From NCBI GenBank assembly GCA_028687585.1, contig JAQTZV010000022.1:35606-99605 (forward strand): a stretch of DNA of 64,000 bases, read 5' to 3'. The notes below the pieces were generated by a model. It worked only from the letters and a program-made list of their open reading frames with translations, ran no database searches and was not told the DNA's origin. The DNA comes from Desulfuromonadaceae bacterium (GTDB lineage Bacteria; Desulfobacterota; Desulfuromonadia; Geobacterales; Pseudopelobacteraceae). Every line of letters starts with the position of its first letter. Within the stretch, counting starts at the first letter, position 1. Made by a program: the position numbers and the translations under genes. Below, piece after piece: positions 35,213-44,481 of this stretch.

Positions 35213-35839
35213 TCAGAACTTCGGGAATCTGATACGGCTGATCATCAGCGAGCCGGAAAGCGCAAACAGCAGGACAAACGGGTGAAGCGTGAATCCGCCA
35301 ATCAGAACATGTCCAAACCAGAGCGATTCGCGCAGAGCACCCTGACTTGCAGCAAAACAGAGCACCAATACCAGCAGCACTGAAGTCGGGATCGGCGTCC
35401 CTTCAAAGTACTTCACTTTACTGCCGCCATCAGACAGCTCTTCCGCCGTAACATTATACCGCGCCAGCCGCGACACACCACATGCGACAAAATAGGTCAG
35501 AACTATTCGATCATATAATCCCTGCATTCCGCATCCGTAGGCAATCACCGCAGGTGCAACACCAAACGAGATGACATCGGCAAGAGAGTCGAGCTCGCGG
35601 CCCATTATGGAATTTTTCTGCCGCCACCGGGCAATCCGTCCGTCCAGGACATCGAAAACCAATGCGGCAAGTACCAGTCCGCCGGCGAAATAGACATGCA
35701 TGACATCAGATGTCTGCAGGTACGTCAGCATCGAGAACAAAGCGCCTGTACCGCAGACTGCGTTTGCCAGTGTGAACCAGTCGGCAAGCTGAAATTCTCG
35801 AATCATGGCGAACGGCTTATGCTGTTTTTGTTTTTCCAT
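35213..35839 (-). CDS. pssA: CDP-diacylglycerol-serine O-phosphatidyltransferase
   Basis: 208 residues, integral membrane. The CDP-alcohol phosphatidyltransferase motif D-G-x2-A-R-x8-G-x3-D-x3-D is present: DGRIARWRQKNSIMGRELDSLAD at about residues 66-88. Hydrophobic segments follow at about 95-115, 130, 155-175 and 185-202. The PssA subfamily is supported by VISFGVAPAVI after the motif. It makes phosphatidylserine from CDP-diacylglycerol and serine, the precursor of phosphatidylethanolamine. No psd decarboxylase gene is adjacent, which is unusual since the two are often linked. Confidence 0.85.
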   Translation of the reverse strand: MEKQKQHKPFAMIREFQLADWFTLANAVCGTGALFSMLTYLQTSDVMHVYFAGGLVLAALVFDVLDGRIARWRQKNSIMGRELDSLADVISFGVAPAVIAYGCGMQGLYDRIVLTYFVACGVSRLARYNVTAEELSDGGSKVKYFEGTPIPTSVLLVLVLCFAASQGALRESLWFGHVLIGGFTLHPFVLLFALSGSLMISRIRFPKF

Positions 35840-35889
35840 ATTTGATTACATCTCCGTCATACAAATATAATATCCGGCCACGACCGGCC

Positions 35890-37125
35890 CTACTCACTTC
35901 CAGCTGCAACAGTTTTTGATGGTAGGTTCTTTTCTTCGTTATGTCGATCAGTAGATATTTCGATGGCGATTGCTGCGGCCTGTTCGGCAGGCATGCCTTC
36001 TGCCCGCCGTTCATATTCCTGCTCACCTTGATCATCACGCTCCCGTATCTCCACATCTTCCGCCTGTTCCTGTTGCCCCGGCAGCTCAACACGCAGTTCT
36101 TCAACCAGCATCAGCACTGCTGCAGCCACCGGAAGGGCAAGAAGTGCGCCGATGATGCCCATCAAAACACCACCGACCAGCAGTGACAACAGAATAACCG
36201 ATGACGGGAGCCGCAACACACGGCCGTAAATCCGAGGAATGAGTAGCCGGCTTTCAAACTGTTCATAGAGCAGCATCAGCACCAACACTGTGATAATGAC
36301 GGCCGGACTGAGTGAGAGCACCGCCACTACTGCTGCTCCCACCGAAAAGAGTGGACCGATGTAGGGAAGTATATCGGCAACACCGGCAAACACCGCTATA
36401 GCCAGTGCGTTTTGAGCGCCGCAGGAAGTTAAGAGAACAAAGACAAAGACGGTCATAAGTGCAGAAGTTATTACCTGCCCGCGCACATACCCGCCGACAA
36501 TGGTCTCCAGATTCAGCATGATCCGGGAAAGCCGGATGTGATGGGAGCGGGGAACCACCAGAAAGAGGCCGCCGCGAAGCCGGTCCCGATCTATCATGAT
36601 GTACAGCGCAAGAAAGAGAGAACTCAGGCTGTATGCGAACATTTCGAGTACACGAGTAGAGAGAGCGAAAGCATTCGTTGCGGCCATCCTGATAAGATCC
36701 CCGGAATGCACTTTATGAAGAAGATCCGCCAGCGGACTGGTCAGGTGTGATCCCACCAACTTTTTTGCCAAACCTGACCGCAAGGCCGGCTCCTGATCCA
36801 GAAGGCCGGTTATCTGCGCAATGAGTGATGGAATCGTCAGGGTGATAATGAGTACGGTAATCACCGAGAGGGAGGTGAACACCAGCGCAATACCCAGCCC
36901 TCTGCTCACGCGCCGCTCTTCAAACCAGCGAACTGCGGGACTTACGGCACCGACAATAGTGAGTGCTGTTACGAGCACCAGAACCACCAACAGCAGCTGG
37001 GTCAACGCCCAGATGCCGGCAATGAGCAGCAATAGTGCGAGGATGGTACCGGGGGATGGTTCGATGCGAATGACCCGGCGACGGTTTTCTTTTGTGTGGA
37101 ATCCGGTAAATCCTTGAGTCAGCAT
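35890..37125 (-). CDS. AI-2E/PerM family membrane transporter
   Basis: 411 residues with about eight membrane segments: pairs at 28-62 and 80-105, then a soluble stretch, then the C-terminal cluster 160-345. Family motifs are GGYVRGQVITSALMTVF and FAGVADILPYIGPLFS. The C-terminal 60 residues are charged and rich in Glu and Arg (QQEQAEDVEIRERDDQGEQ), an extension beyond the usual family length of about 350. The family includes the quorum-signal exporter TqsA and Na+/H+ antiporters, so substrate cannot be assigned. Likely co-transcribed with pssA 51 bp downstream. Confidence 0.82.
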   Translation of the reverse strand: MLTQGFTGFHTKENRRRVIRIEPSPGTILALLLLIAGIWALTQLLLVVLVLVTALTIVGAVSPAVRWFEERRVSRGLGIALVFTSLSVITVLIITLTIPSLIAQITGLLDQEPALRSGLAKKLVGSHLTSPLADLLHKVHSGDLIRMAATNAFALSTRVLEMFAYSLSSLFLALYIMIDRDRLRGGLFLVVPRSHHIRLSRIMLNLETIVGGYVRGQVITSALMTVFVFVLLTSCGAQNALAIAVFAGVADILPYIGPLFSVGAAVVAVLSLSPAVIITVLVLMLLYEQFESRLLIPRIYGRVLRLPSSVILLSLLVGGVLMGIIGALLALPVAAAVLMLVEELRVELPGQQEQAEDVEIRERDDQGEQEYERRAEGMPAEQAAAIAIEISTDRHNEEKNLPSKTVAAGSE

Positions 37126-37293
37126 GTTTTGTCACCCGATGAGCGCCTGAAATTTGAGCCGATAAACACACAGCAATGAAAGTGCCAGAGCAGTCACCGC
37201 ACGCAAAGTCACGGTAAGATCCCGTTTGCACGCACGAAAGCAGAAACTGCTGCGGTCGGGGTGATGATCGCGGCGGCCGGAAGAGCCGCCATA

Positions 37294-37320
37294 TATAACA
37301 GTTATGCCAAACATGGCGGA
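37294..37320 (+). promoter_or_regulatory. Upstream activator site (shared regulon motif)
   Basis: TATAACAGT then 18 bp on CATGGCGGA; palindrome TAACAG-TTA-TGCCA. Second half-site starts 104 bp above the -24 element at 37416. Confidence 0.8.
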
Positions 37321-37415
37321 TTACATTGGCGGCCTGCACGCGGCCCTGCACACCGCTGTCCGTTTTTCACCTTCATAATCATACTCTTGCACAGGTGATC
37401 GCTTGAAATACTCGT

Positions 37416-37430
37416 TGGCACATTAGTTGC
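37416..37430 (+). promoter_or_regulatory. Sigma-54 promoter for the 37511 CsbD gene
   Basis: TGGCACATTAGTTGC, consensus, 81 bp before the ATG. Confidence 0.9.
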
Positions 37431-37510
37431 CAACAAGTTTCTCAGCAGAACAACGGACCTGGAGTCCTGTCTGCATAATTCAAGCTGTTGTCCTTAAGGA
37501 GGATACCAAG

Positions 37511-37690
37511 ATGAAGTCGAGCGTTAGAGACAAGACAGAAGGGGCGTTTCACGAGCTGAAGGGTACGGCCAAAGAGATCGCCGGGAGACTGAATGCGGAC
37601 CCGGACCTGGAAGCTGCAGGAACCGGTGAAAAGATCGCCGGGAGAGCTCAGGAAAAACTTGGCCAGATCAAGAAGATTCTGGGAAAATAG
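37511..37690 (+). CDS. CsbD-family stress protein (first paralogue)
   Basis: 59 residues. Start at 37511, where AAGGAGG lies 7 bp upstream; the longer frame to 37427 would begin inside the promoter. The text VRDKTEGAFHELKGTAKEIAGR and AGRAQEKLGQIKKILGK is the CsbD four-helix signature with the usual internal duplication. CsbD proteins are induced by general stress in many bacteria; molecular role unknown. It closely matches the paralogue at 47589, and both share the same promoter architecture. The BON protein gene follows after 80 bp and is probably in the same transcript. Confidence 0.88.
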   Translation: MKSSVRDKTEGAFHELKGTAKEIAGRLNADPDLEAAGTGEKIAGRAQEKLGQIKKILGK

Positions 37691-37770
37691 CGTCTGTTCC
37701 ATCGCACAGAAAACCGTATGAATCTTGAAAAACAGGTACAAAAAACTACCGACAAAAAGGAGAATATGCA

Positions 37771-38532
37771 ATGAAAGCAAAAAGTTCAATTTCAATCATG
37801 GTGACAGCTGCAGCGCTGCTGGCACTGAGTGTACCGGTTGCGCACGCTTCAAAACAGACGGACAGCCGCATTGAATCATCTGCCAAGCAGTCGTATATAT
37901 TCAAGACCTATCTCAAAACTGATGCCATAAAAATTCAGGCGAAAGATGGCGCCGTCGTATTAACCGGAACCGTTACCGAAAGCTCCCACAAATCATTGGC
38001 CGAGGAAACCGTTGCCGGTCTTCCCGGTGTCAAGAGTGTTGACAACCGCCTGGAAACGAAAGACGCCCCACCAGCCGTAAATTCCGATGCGTGGCTGCTG
38101 AGTAAAGTCAAGATAACACTTTCTTTTCATCGCAGCGTCAGCGGCTTGTCAACCGAAGTTGACGTCAAGGACGGCATCGTGACTCTGCGCGGCGTTGCCA
38201 CCAGTCAGGCGCAAAAGGAATTGACCACTGATTATGCCAGGGATATCGAGGGCGTTAAAGAGGTAAAGAATGAGATGACCGTGGGTAAGGCTGCAAAATC
38301 AAAACGTACTGTGGGTGACAAAATCGATGATTCCTCCATTACGGCTCAGGTCAAAACGTCTCTGCTCTATCATCGTTCGACCAGTGCCATTCACACCACT
38401 GTCAAGACCAAAAGCGGCGTGGTAACACTGGACGGCACGGCAAAGAATGTTGCGGAAAAAGATCTTGCTTCCAAAATTGCCAATGACGTAAACGGCGTGA
38501 AGAAAGTAATTAACAAGATGAACGTTCAATAA
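37771..38532 (+). CDS. Periplasmic BON-domain protein (OsmY-like, three BON domains)
   Basis: 253 residues. Signal peptide cleaved after AHA (about 26). Three BON domains cover about 30-100, 105-175 and 185-253; each has the pattern ...I-x-V-K-x-G-x-V-x-L-x-G-x-V-x(n)-A-x-x-I-x-G-V-K-x-V-x-N-x-(L/M). For example: IQAKDGAVVLTGTV, VDVKDGIVTLRGVA, VKTKSGVVTLDGTA. BON domains are thought to bind phospholipid at the membrane surface; OsmY is induced by osmotic and stationary-phase stress. Ribosome-binding site AAAAAGGAG. Together with CsbD it forms a stress unit behind the 37416 sigma-54 promoter; a terminator follows. Confidence 0.9.
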   Translation: MKAKSSISIMVTAAALLALSVPVAHASKQTDSRIESSAKQSYIFKTYLKTDAIKIQAKDGAVVLTGTVTESSHKSLAEETVAGLPGVKSVDNRLETKDAPPAVNSDAWLLSKVKITLSFHRSVSGLSTEVDVKDGIVTLRGVATSQAQKELTTDYARDIEGVKEVKNEMTVGKAAKSKRTVGDKIDDSSITAQVKTSLLYHRSTSAIHTTVKTKSGVVTLDGTAKNVAEKDLASKIANDVNGVKKVINKMNVQ

Positions 38533-38543
38533 TCTGACGAGCG

Positions 38544-38574
38544 AAAAAGGGCGCACTGCGGTGCGCCCTTTTTT
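38544..38574 (+). terminator. Rho-independent terminator after the BON gene
   Basis: Stem GGGCGCAC-TGCG-GTGCGCCC flanked by AAAAA and TTTTTT. Confidence 0.95.
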
Positions 38575-38598
38575 ATTGCAGATTAGCAGAGCAATCCC

Positions 38599-39471
38599 AT
38601 GGCACACACCACTCACAATATCTGTCAGGTATCACTGCGGCTCTTCAGCTTCCTGTTCCGGGTAGCGCGGGGATTCATGCGCAACAAAGGGTTTCTGTTG
38701 GCAGGGGCTGTCGCTTATTACACACTGTTGTCAATTGTGCCGCTTTCGATAATCGCACTCATTGTACTGACCCATGTAATTGAAGAGCAGCAACTGATTC
38801 ACACCTTGTCAATCTACCTGGAAATGGTGATTCCCGGGTATGCGGCTACCTTGACCGAACAGGTCCTCTCATTCCTCGAAAACCGGAAGGTAGTCGGTCT
38901 GATCGGTTTTCTCGGCATGCTGTTTTTCAGCTCCCTGGCTTTTTCAATGCTTGAGAATGCCATGTCAGTGATCTTTGCTCAGCGGTTCATGGTTAAACGA
39001 CGCACCTTCCTCATTTCAGCAATTATTCCGTATCTGTACATCATCGTTATGGGCGTGGGAATCGTACTGGTCTCAATAATTGTGGGAGCAATTGAAACAG
39101 TGGAGAGCCGTTACGTATTACTGTTCGGCTGGAATCTGAACCTTGGCGGCACAACCGGGGTGGCGCTCTATATTCTGGGAATAATTGGCGAAATCCTGTT
39201 GCTCACCTCGCTCTATCTTGTGATGCCGCCAGTGCGGGTCAGATTTCGTTACGCCCTCATCGGGGGGGTGGTTGCGGCGATATTATGGGAAATCACCCGC
39301 CGGGTGCTCGTCTGGTATTATGCAGCAATATCCATGGTAAATGTCATTTACGGCTCCATCGCCATTACGGTGGTAGCACTTCTCAGTGTTGAGGTTGTCA
39401 CGATCATCCTGCTTCTGGGAGCCCAGGTAATTGCAGAACTTGAACATAACTCTGACAAATTTCCGGAATAA
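38599..39471 (+). CDS. YihY/BrkB-family inner membrane protein
   Basis: 290 residues with six hydrophobic segments (about 33-55, 92-118, 135-160, 183-205, 215-235, 245-272). Family text: FLLAGAVAYYTLLSIVPLSI near the N-terminus and FRYALIGGVVAAILWEITRR near residue 220. The family was once annotated as ribonuclease BN in error; its transport or envelope role is not settled. It has its own ATG after the BON terminator, without a clear sigma-54 site. Confidence 0.85.
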   Translation: MAHTTHNICQVSLRLFSFLFRVARGFMRNKGFLLAGAVAYYTLLSIVPLSIIALIVLTHVIEEQQLIHTLSIYLEMVIPGYAATLTEQVLSFLENRKVVGLIGFLGMLFFSSLAFSMLENAMSVIFAQRFMVKRRTFLISAIIPYLYIIVMGVGIVLVSIIVGAIETVESRYVLLFGWNLNLGGTTGVALYILGIIGEILLLTSLYLVMPPVRVRFRYALIGGVVAAILWEITRRVLVWYYAAISMVNVIYGSIAITVVALLSVEVVTIILLLGAQVIAELEHNSDKFPE

Positions 39472-39535
39472 GAACATTCCGGCTTCGAAACGTGACATGA
39501 TCTGCATACCGCGTGTCGGATAAAAAGGATACATC

Positions 39536-40535
39536 GTGAACAACGGCATTCTTATTGGATACTACGCACACAAAGATGAGGCCCGGAGAGCTCTCCGGGA
39601 GCATTGGCTGGATTATATCTCTGCTCATGCAGTGGTCGCAGTTCGCCGTATTCGACACCATTCCCTCCGCATTGACGCTGGTCACCGGATCTTCAGCAAT
39701 CGGAATCTTTGCGGTTACGCAGCTGATCCGGCGGACCGAACTGGCCGGGTGGGATGGCGAATGGTACCTGCGGGGTACCTTTGATGATGGCTCCCCCCTC
39801 GGTTCCGCTAAAAACAGTGAGGCCAGGATTGATTCCCTTCCCCAGTCATGGGCATGGCTTTCCGGCGCAGCCGCCCCGGTTCGCGCTGAACAGGCGCTGG
39901 AGTCGGCCTGGCAGCATCTTGTCCTTCAGGAAGAAGGTCTGGCGCTGCTTTTCGAACCCCCCTTTGACAAAGCAGAACCGTCGCCCGGTTACATCAAGGG
40001 CTACCCCCCCGGTGTCCGTGAGAACGGCGGCCAGTACACCCATGCAGCGCTCTGGATGGCCATGGCCATGGCTCGCAAGGGTGACGGGGAGCGGGCAGTG
40101 CAGCTGCTGCGGATGCTCAATCCGATTGAACATGCCCGCGACGAGGAAGCGGTCAGGTGATACGGAGTTGAACCGTATGTGGTGGCGGCCGATGTCTACC
40201 GGTTACCCGGACGGATCGGACGCGGCGGCTGGTCCTGGTATACCGGTTCTGCCGCCTGGATGTACCGGGCGTGGATTGAAGAGGTGCTGGGGCTTCAGAT
40301 CCGGAACGGGCAGATGCGGATTAATCCGGTCATACCGGGATCGTGGCCCGGCTTTACGCTCAATTACCGGCATGGCGCAGCTCTCTACGCCGTTCAGGTA
40401 GAGAATCCGGACGGCTGCGAGAGCGGTGTCGCCTGGGTTGAGATGGATGGGCAGCGCATGAGCGGCGACGTTATTGCGCTTGATCGTGACCTGGTGAAGC
40501 ATCAGGTTGTTGTACGAATGGGAAATATGGAGTGA
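39536..40535 (+). pseudogene. Remnant of cyclic beta-1,2-glucan synthase (GH94 C-terminal part)
   Basis: The frame from 39555 carries GH94 text: GWDGEWYLRGTFDDGSPLGS, EARIDSLPQSWAWLSGA, GYIKGYPPGVRENGGQYTHA. It is interrupted by TGA at 40158-40160 and resumes in the same frame: EPYVVAADVYRLPGRIGRGG, WSWYTGSAAWMYRAWIEEVLGL, and on to 40535. The intact enzyme has over 2000 residues, so most of it, including the glycosyltransferase part, is gone. The first codons (39536, another frame: MNNGILIGYYAHKDEARRAL) look like a separate N-terminus fused by deletion. Loss of function is almost certain unless the fragment has been reused. Confidence 0.75.
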
Positions 40536-40594
40536 TATTTCTTCCGGGATATGTAGTTTCTATGGTACCGAATAGTAAACAGAGGGAGTAATTG

Positions 40595-41101
40595 ATGCTT
40601 CGAGTAAGAGTCGGCTGCAACTATGTAAAACAACCGTTCTGGAAAGTTATTGTCGGTGTCCCGCTCGTATACCTGCCGATTATAACCACCGTACCGTTTG
40701 TGATTGTCGGAGTGTTTCTGGTGAAAACGCATCTGAAATATGTCGGCGGTATGGATATAAAATCATACTGGGATTTCGTCCCGGCGTGGGCGTCCCACCG
40801 CTACGCAAACAGCGAGCAGCCGGCCATCAACATTCCCTGGTATCATCCGGCACACTACCGGCTTTTCTGGATACTCAACTGCAAGCACTATTGCCCGCTG
40901 AGTGTCGCGCTCTTCAAGTACGCGGCGTATCTGGTGATGATCGTGGAAAACTGGTGGTGTCCGTTTACCCATGGCAAAAAACAGGAATACAGTGAAGGCG
41001 CTATTGACAAATCCTTTTGGCATGTCGATCCCGCCGATCTTGTAAAGCTCGATCCGGCCGATGCAGAGAACCCGATCTGGAATAACGACAGGGACAAGTG
41101 A
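40595..41101 (+). CDS. Uncharacterised protein with one or two membrane segments
   Basis: 168 residues from the ATG at 40595 (AGAGGGAG upstream; a TTG directly before is less likely). A hydrophobic hairpin covers about 18-45 (VIVGVPLVYLPIITTVPFVI). The rest is rich in Trp, Tyr, His and Pro (INIPWYHPAHYRLFWILNCKHY, VENWWCPFTHGKK) with two Cys that could bind a metal or form a disulfide. I do not recognise the family. It lies between the glucan-synthase remnant and the convergent integron integrase. Confidence 0.6.
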   Translation: MLRVRVGCNYVKQPFWKVIVGVPLVYLPIITTVPFVIVGVFLVKTHLKYVGGMDIKSYWDFVPAWASHRYANSEQPAINIPWYHPAHYRLFWILNCKHYCPLSVALFKYAAYLVMIVENWWCPFTHGKKQEYSEGAIDKSFWHVDPADLVKLDPADAENPIWNNDRDK

Positions 41102-41144
41102 CGTCAATGGACAACATAATCGAACCGGCAATATTTTGCCATGA

Positions 41145-42578
41145 TCAGAAATCCAGCGGGCTTTTCGGCTCCTTCACTGTTCTGACCGGTACGCAGTGGG
41201 TATAGATCATGGTGGTCTTAAGGCTGGCGTGACCTAACAGGGTCTGAATCACGCGGATGTCATAACCTGCCTGCAAAAGATGGGTGGCGAAGGAGTGACG
41301 AAAGGTGTGGGCGGTGACCTTTTTGGGGATCTTGGCACGGCGGACCGCATAGTAAAGCGCTTCCTGAAATTCGGATTCATGGATGTGATAGCGCCGCAGC
41401 TCCCCGGTTTCCACCACGGTCGTCAGAGGTTTCTGCGGAAAGAACCATTGATACATAAATTCCTTTGGCGCTTTGGGATATTTTTTCTCCAGATCGTCAT
41501 CCAGAAACACCCCGTCATATCCCGCAGCCAGATCTTTCTCGTGTAACTCCCCCACCACAACCAGATGATCTCTCAATTCCGCAGTAATTGATTCCGGGAT
41601 CGGTACCGTCCGGTCTTTCTTTCCCTTGCCATGCGCCAAAAGCTTGCCGGCATCAAAATTGAAATCTCCCACCCGTATTTGCAGACATTCAAACAATCGC
41701 AATCCACAGCCGAACAGTACTTTGACTACAAGATTATACGGATAGGAGAGTTGTTTCAATATGGCGTCGATCTCCGCGCGGGAAAGCACCATCGGAATAT
41801 AGAGCGATTTTTTCGCACGCGGCACATCACGCAGTTCGCCGAATTCTCTTTTAAGTCCATGCGCAAAGAGAAAGAGAAGCGAGTTGAATGCCTGATTTTG
41901 AGTTGATGCGGCTACCTTTCCCTTCACAGCCAGATACGTCAGATACTCTTTTACATCAACTTTTGTCACATCCTGCGGTGGTTTATGCTTCAGAAAGTAC
42001 TGAAAACGCCGAGACCAGTTTGCGTAGGTTTTTAATGTTTTACGAGAATAGTGACGAACTTTTATCTCCCCGGCCATCTTGTTCAGAACCTCGTCCCATT
42101 CGGATGATTCAGATTTTTCCTGGTATCCAGCCTCATTGTAATTTGAAGAACGCGCTATCTTTCTGAAATTGTGGGGCGTGTTTTGAGGAATAGGCTGAGG
42201 TTCCGGTTGTGATTGTTCGACAAGTGATTCAACCGCTACCGGATTTTGATTTACGATTTTGTGATCAGCAGTATCTTCACCATTACGTTGAGAGACGTTT
42301 TCCTTTTGCCCCCGGTTTTCCTGCTTTTCCATCTGAAAATAAAGCGATACAGCATTTGCTGCTCGTTGCCGCAGAGGCAATGACTGTTTTTTCTCCTGTA
42401 ATTTTGCGCTAAAAAGGCGTACCCGTTCAGATTTTGCCTCCGGAACCGGATACTTATCGCAAAAATCAAGATAGTATCGCAGCCATTTCTTGTATTCCGC
42501 AAGGGAAGAGGCAGGCACACCGGTTTTGGTGAGATAGGCAAGATATTTTGTAAAGACTTCATTTGGAATGGTGATCAT
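41145..42578 (-). CDS. intI: Integron-type tyrosine recombinase with N-terminal extension
   Basis: 477 residues, about 140 longer than typical IntI. The extra N-terminus (1-150) itself looks like a second SAM-like core-binding domain plus a linker. The catalytic domain has R in [17 protein letters not shown]-x-x-R in [13 protein letters not shown] in [15 protein letters not shown] and the Tyr nucleophile in IYTH. The IntI-specific patch is present between the box-2 Arg and His: [22 protein letters not shown] and [17 protein letters not shown]. This patch separates integron integrases from XerC/D. The cassettes it would serve lie divergently at 42849 onward, with an attC at 44159. Intact and probably active. 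Confidence 0.9.
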   Translation of the reverse strand: MITIPNEVFTKYLAYLTKTGVPASSLAEYKKWLRYYLDFCDKYPVPEAKSERVRLFSAKLQEKKQSLPLRQRAANAVSLYFQMEKQENRGQKENVSQRNGEDTADHKIVNQNPVAVESLVEQSQPEPQPIPQNTPHNFRKIARSSNYNEAGYQEKSESSEWDEVLNKMAGEIKVRHYSRKTLKTYANWSRRFQYFLKHKPPQDVTKVDVKEYLTYLAVKGKVAASTQNQAFNSLLFLFAHGLKREFGELRDVPRAKKSLYIPMVLSRAEIDAILKQLSYPYNLVVKVLFGCGLRLFECLQIRVGDFNFDAGKLLAHGKGKKDRTVPIPESITAELRDHLVVVGELHEKDLAAGYDGVFLDDDLEKKYPKAPKEFMYQWFFPQKPLTTVVETGELRRYHIHESEFQEALYYAVRRAKIPKKVTAHTFRHSFATHLLQAGYDIRVIQTLLGHASLKTTMIYTHCVPVRTVKEPKSPLDF

Positions 42579-42699
42579 TTATTCTCCTTTGACAGGAATC
42601 ATAATGGTGGTTATATAGTGCGGTCTTATTTGAGAATTTTTATGCTCTCTACAAATCATTGGTCTCCGGGCGAGAGTACAAGAAAGACACCGTGGAATG

Positions 42700-42840
42700 T
42701 TGACCGGTTTCCGGTCAATAGGATTTATGGAACATTGTTCAGTGAAATAAATATAAATATAATGGATAGTTGTGTCAATACTGTTTTGATCTTTATTTAG
42801 AAGGGTAGTAAATGAGTGGAAGATGACCGTATTCCGGTCA
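42700..42840. promoter_or_regulatory. Two related palindromes between integrase and first cassette
   Basis: TTGACCGGTTTCCGGTCAA (42700-42718) and TGACCGTATTCCGGTCA (42824-42840) share TGACCG-NN-TTCCGGTCA, with centres about 123 bp apart. They flank the region where attI and the integrase and cassette promoters should lie. They could be operator sites or integrase binding sites. A candidate recombination point GTTAAAG is at 42848-42854. Confidence 0.6.
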
Positions 42841-42893
42841 AATACGAGTTAAAGCGCAAAGAAGCACTGACACATCATAAACAGGAGGGAGCC

Positions 42894-43178
42894 ATGCTTA
42901 AAATTACTGGGCTAGACAAGCTGCAAAAAGAGCTAAAAGAAGCAGAGCAAGCATTGAATGAACTGGATGGCGAGTTGGGCGTCGTTAACGTTGATCCTCA
43001 CGATCCTGCCAGTATTGAAGCTGCCATACAGTCAGTTAACCGAGTGATTGATAACCGTATTGAACCGTATGCGGATAGCGCCATTGTCGGGTCGCTCGCC
43101 GAGCAAATGAAAGAAAGCTATAGAGAGAACATTCTTCAAAAAGCCGCTGAGGCCCGATTGCAGTCTAACGAGGATTAA
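42894..43178 (+). CDS. Small coiled-coil partner of the TIR-like protein
   Basis: 94 residues. Start at 42894, where AGGAGG lies 6 bp upstream; it is 45 bp after the candidate cassette junction at 42848. The first 40 residues are strongly helical and charged (LDKLQKELKEAEQALNELDG) and the rest is also helical. No domain known to me. Its stop codon shares one base with the ATG of the TIR-like gene, so the two are tightly coupled and are probably partners in one complex or a sensor-effector pair. Both sit in the first integron cassette. Confidence 0.65.
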   Translation: MLKITGLDKLQKELKEAEQALNELDGELGVVNVDPHDPASIEAAIQSVNRVIDNRIEPYADSAIVGSLAEQMKESYRENILQKAAEARLQSNED

Positions 43179-44077
43179 TGATGGCCCAAGATATTTTCGG
43201 AGAAATTAACAACGCTGTACTAGACTTACAGAATTCGCAGTTGCAGACGTACGAACGTCCATTGAAAAAGCTTGCCCAATTGTTACGGCATGCCGACCTT
43301 GAACCATACAACGAGGAACTGACGAAAGAAGTTGACCTCGATGCTTTTATTGCAGAAAGCGAAAAAACTGGGGGCAGCATGGTTGGCAGTGCCCACCTTG
43401 CGTGGCCAGATGACCCCAAAAAAACGATGGGGTTAACGTTGCTTCTAATCGAAAAACTGGCCAACGACCCAAGTTATGCTACCAACTTCGGCCATCATTT
43501 TTTCTATTCTGGGCAGAAAATCATCGCTGGCATCCATGCGCTTACTGGGCAGCTCATCATTCCATTCGTTCGTGATTACAAAAACTATGTTCAATCGAAG
43601 GGGAGAACTGAAACTGTGTTGAAACCGCCATTCTCACGCAAGATATTTATTGTTCACGGCCACGACGATGGTGCTCGTGAAACAGTGGCTCGCTTTCTGG
43701 AACGCATTGGTTTAGAGGCCGTTATTCTCCATGAGCAGGCCAATCAAGGAAGAACTATTATCGAAAAGGTTGTTGCAAACAGCGATGTTGGCTTTGCGGT
43801 AGTCCTTCTCACGCCGGATGATGAGGGTTGTGTAAAGGGAGGAACACCTGAGCCACGGGCTCGGCAAAATGTATTATTGGAACTGGGCTACTTCATTGGT
43901 CGCTTGGGCCGAGACAAAGTATGTGCCCTCAAGCGTGGCACGTTGGAAATTCCTAGTGATTTCGCGGGTGTCGTCTGGGAGACAATGGATAGTAATGGTG
44001 GCTGGAAACAGGCTCTCGCGCGCGAACTTGAAGCGGCTGGGCATAGTATAGATTGGAACAAGGTTATGCGCGCTTGA
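43178..44077 (+). CDS. TIR-like nucleotide-binding effector (PF10137-type)
   Basis: 299 residues. The C-terminal half (about 150-285) is a TIR-like domain: RKIFIVHGHDDGARETVARFL, then LEAVILHEQANQGRTIIEKV, then VGFAVVLLTPDDEG, RARQNVLLELGYFIGRLGRDKV. The Glu in ELGYF corresponds to the catalytic region of NAD-cleaving TIR domains. The N-terminal half (about 1-145) is helical and not recognised. PF10137 domains occur as effectors in CBASS and other anti-phage systems, where they degrade NAD+. No cyclase is adjacent here, so the trigger must be different, possibly the small partner gene. A defence role in this cassette is inference. Confidence 0.8.
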   Translation: MMAQDIFGEINNAVLDLQNSQLQTYERPLKKLAQLLRHADLEPYNEELTKEVDLDAFIAESEKTGGSMVGSAHLAWPDDPKKTMGLTLLLIEKLANDPSYATNFGHHFFYSGQKIIAGIHALTGQLIIPFVRDYKNYVQSKGRTETVLKPPFSRKIFIVHGHDDGARETVARFLERIGLEAVILHEQANQGRTIIEKVVANSDVGFAVVLLTPDDEGCVKGGTPEPRARQNVLLELGYFIGRLGRDKVCALKRGTLEIPSDFAGVVWETMDSNGGWKQALARELEAAGHSIDWNKVMRA

Positions 44078-44158
44078 TATGCGCTCGTCATGATCGGGAA
44101 GAAAATGAAGGGTCAACTCTCCATTCTCCATTTATAAGTCAACAGCAATGAAAGCGAA

Positions 44159-44227
44159 GTCCAACATGCACTTGGACCGTGACCGGGCAAAAAACCGCCC
44201 GGCAGGTCAAGTGCGGTCCCGTTGGTC
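44159..44227 (+). other. attC site closing the TIR cassette
   Basis: 69 bp. R'' box GTCCAAC (44159-44165) and R' box GTTGGTC (44221-44227) pair as CCAAC/GTTGG. Inside, GCACTTG-G-ACC pairs with GGTCAAGTGC leaving one extrahelical G, the hallmark of an attC bottom strand. The centre CCGGGC/GCCCGG forms the terminal hairpin. One base of R' departs from the GTTRRRY consensus. Confidence 0.75.
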
Positions 44228-44250
44228 GCAGATACGAAGCAAAAGAACAT

Positions 44251-44481
44251 ATGAAACTTCCTAAAATCAAACTGCCGGTAGACGAGAGCAAGTCGCCAGT
44301 AACGAAATCAGCGTTAATACCATTCGGAATGGCTTGGATCTTGATAGGAATCCGCACACTGTATGAACCAATTTACTATTTTAGAGGAGTCTACGTAGAT
44401 TTTACGGGTCATAATTTACAGGTGGGCATAGGCTTGATAATAGTCGGTTGCGCCTTTATAGCTGTCTATTTCAAAAAATGA
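44251..44481 (+). CDS. Small two-span membrane protein in an integron cassette
   Basis: 76 residues from the ATG at 44251, 29 bp after the attC crossover point; the longer frame from 44179 would be encoded inside the attC site. Two hydrophobic segments: about 21-38 (ALIPFGMAWILIGIRTLY) and 56-74 (VGIGLIIVGCAFIAVYF). Cytoplasmic Lys-rich ends. Not recognised. Close placement after attC is typical of cassette genes, which lack their own promoters. Confidence 0.6.
   Translation: MKLPKIKLPVDESKSPVTKSALIPFGMAWILIGIRTLYEPIYYFRGVYVDFTGHNLQVGIGLIIVGCAFIAVYFKK

Noticed and set aside
40158..40160. In-frame TGA in the GH94 remnant as a selenocysteine codon
   Set aside because: No selenoenzyme is known in this family, no SECIS-like hairpin follows, and the gene has already lost most of its length.
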